Origin: Pleomorphomonas sp. PLEO
GTDB taxonomy: Bacteria > Pseudomonadota > Alphaproteobacteria > Rhizobiales > Pleomorphomonadaceae
Assembly (NCBI RefSeq): GCF_041320595.1
Contig: NZ_CP166625.1
Location: 4,400,001-4,464,000 of the forward strand
Reading direction: 5' to 3'
DNA: 64,000 bases
Shown piece by piece: positions 62,884-64,000 of the stretch (position 1 is its first letter; each line of letters opens with the position of its first letter). The notes under the pieces were generated by a model that made no database searches, was not told where the DNA came from, and worked only from the letters and a program-made list of their open reading frames with translations. Position numbers and translations under genes: made by a program.

Positions 62884-64000
62884 ATGTCACACACCGCCCT
62901 ATCCGACCCGTCTGGCTCTCTCGTTGAGCGACTTGATTTACCCCCCTGCGGGCACGGTCGTTTGGATGGCATGACCTTCACGGTGAAGGACAATATCGAT
63001 ATCGCCGCCCACAAGACGTCCTATGGCAGCCCTGCGTGGAGGGACGCTCATGCGGCACCTGCTCACAATGCTGTTTGTGTTGATCAGTTGCTTGCGGCCG
63101 GAGCACATTGCATCGGCAAGGTTGTGGCAGACGAGTTTACCTACAGCCTAGACGGAGAAAGCCAGTTCTTTGGAACGCCGCGCAATGCGAAAGCGCCAGA
63201 CCGAGTTCCGGGCGGCTCTTCCAGCGGATCGGCAGCCTCGATTGCCAACGGTCTAGCGGACTTTTCGATCGGCACCGACTCGGGCGGCTCTATCCGGGTG
63301 CCGGCAAGTCTATGTGGGGTCTGGGGCATGCGCCCATCGCTCCACAGAATATCGGAGGCTGGCGTTTTACCCTTCATGCCGAGCGTGAGCACGGTTGGTG
63401 TCTTGGCAGCGCGGTTTGAGAATCTGAACGCGGCTGTCCGCGTCTTGCTGCGTAGCAGCAATAGGTCGATCGCTCCCCTGCAGCGCCTCCTGCTCCTCGT
63501 CGATGCGCTGGAGATTTCCGACAAGGCCGTACAAAACCAGGCCTATTCCGCATTAGAGCGGATTTCTGACAGCGTCGGCATCACTGTGGAGCCCCTGCGT
63601 TTCTCACAGATCGCCGGAGGGAATACTCCTTTGGGCGACTGCAACACCAGAGCGCTACGCGACCTACAAACGGCCGAGTTTCAGAGCACCGTCGGCAATT
63701 GGATAGAGGCAACCAAGCCGGAACTCGGCTATACCTTCACCATGGCCTACGGCAACGTCCAGCGTTTCGACCGAGTTGCTGCTCTCGAGAGCCTTGTGCG
63801 TTGCGAACGGTTCTTTGAGGCGATCAATGCCTATCTCGTTCCCGGCACTGTCATTTGCTTTCCGACGACACCAGTGATCGCCCCCAAGAAAGGGACGCTG
63901 ACGACCCTGGACAATGTGCTGGATTTCTACGATCGGACAATGACCGTTACTGCCTTCTCCGGCGTAGGCCGCTTGCCCGAAATATCCGCTCCGGTGTTGA
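62884..64000 (+). CDS. Amidase-signature enzyme, AMI1-like, 3'-truncated by window
   Basis: Hydrolyses an amide; the closest recalled match is plant indole-3-acetamide hydrolase AMI1. Read through from ATG 62884 to the window end without a stop (372 codons). Catalytic Lys in MTFTVKDNID, cis-Ser in PGGSSSGSAAS and nucleophile Ser in GTDSGGSIRVPAS. TYSLDGESQFFGTPRNAKAPDRVPGG (in parts) aligns with the AMI1 segment YSINGEN..YGTPRNP..DRVPGG. The usual family length is about 400-430 residues, so only the C-terminal end is missing. No ribosome site stands out. Substrate unproven. Confidence 0.88.
   Translation, partial: MSHTALSDPSGSLVERLDLPPCGHGRLDGMTFTVKDNIDIAAHKTSYGSPAWRDAHAAPAHNAVCVDQLLAAGAHCIGKVVADEFTYSLDGESQFFGTPRNAKAPDRVPGGSSSGSAASIANGLADFSIGTDSGGSIRVPASLCGVWGMRPSLHRISEAGVLPFMPSVSTVGVLAARFENLNAAVRVLLRSSNRSIAPLQRLLLLVDALEISDKAVQNQAYSALERISDSVGITVEPLRFSQIAGGNTPLGDCNTRALRDLQTAEFQSTVGNWIEATKPELGYTFTMAYGNVQRFDRVAALESLVRCERFFEAINAYLVPGTVICFPTTPVIAPKKGTLTTLDNVLDFYDRTMTVTAFSGVGRLPEISAPVL

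Overview
The window is a GC-rich chromosomal stretch of an alphaproteobacterium, most likely order Hyphomicrobiales. Evidence: PopZ (DUF2497), a DnaA-like HdaA beside purM, a PerM-type permease and ppk/ppx, a single-chain serine deaminase, DUF1127 proteins, a CtrA-like box, and the neighbour pairs pcm-tolC-popZ and ppiD-trpD-trpC. A divergent methylofuran-synthase-like gene in the folate operon would fit lineages related to methylotrophs. The genus cannot be fixed from sequence alone. No rRNA, CRISPR array, prophage or insertion sequence was found. Two tRNAs (Cys, Asn) are present.

Layout. 1-2240: folP(partial)-folB-folK and an MfnB-like gene, all overlapping. 2247-5911: a phosphoesterase and valS. 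6000-8675: accessory genes (DUF1127/LysR divergon, a Ser-rich repeat protein, a YnfA-type membrane protein) lying between popZ and valS. 8672-12262: popZ, tolC, pcm and tRNA-Cys. 12438-15249: an unusual GH1 protein whose acid/base Glu is Met, small unknown proteins, a candidate 35-residue peptide gene and tRNA-Asn. 15324-22435: a glucoside-use locus (ROK regulator, palindromic operator, canonical GH1 beta-glucosidase, four-gene CUT1 ABC importer). 22442-24140: TetR/SDR divergon with a duplicated operator. 24161-28590: a four-repeat Pho-box candidate, secreted alkaline phosphatase, a strong terminator, then a DUF3299-like Tat protein and a MacB/FtsX-type ABC system with a His-rich loop. 28634-32875: secreted endo/exonuclease-family protein, quinone-reductase-like MDR, DUF4405 membrane protein, MarR, and a second LysR/DUF1127-like divergon. 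32862-37025: sdaA, photolyase, RNase D. 37113-45570: ppx, ppk, hdaA, AI-2E/PerM permease, CDP-alcohol transferase, purM and purN, with a mosaic palindromic repeat between purM and purN. 45575-50507: SRAP/YedK, Nudix, small conserved proteins and a D-2-hydroxyacid dehydrogenase. 50661-56742: fabI, a glyoxalase-superfamily protein, trpC, trpD, ppiD and UPF0114. 56893-61052: tpiA, a PyrC-like amidohydrolase, moaC and moeA. 61063-64000: a diguanylate cyclase and a divergent AMI1-like amidase cut by the window end.

How the genes work together. The folate genes make tetrahydrofolate precursors as one translationally coupled unit. The ROK/GH1/ABC locus imports and hydrolyses beta-glucosides. The alkaline phosphatase is probably under PhoB control, and the genes after it look like a metal-linked ABC system that could serve this zinc enzyme. 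The best candidates for something undescribed are the GH1 protein with a rebuilt active site, the Pho-box/phosphatase/His-rich ABC locus, the MfnB-like protein lacking the expected lysines, the Ser-rich DATQM-polyproline protein, and the two LysR/DUF1127 divergons.
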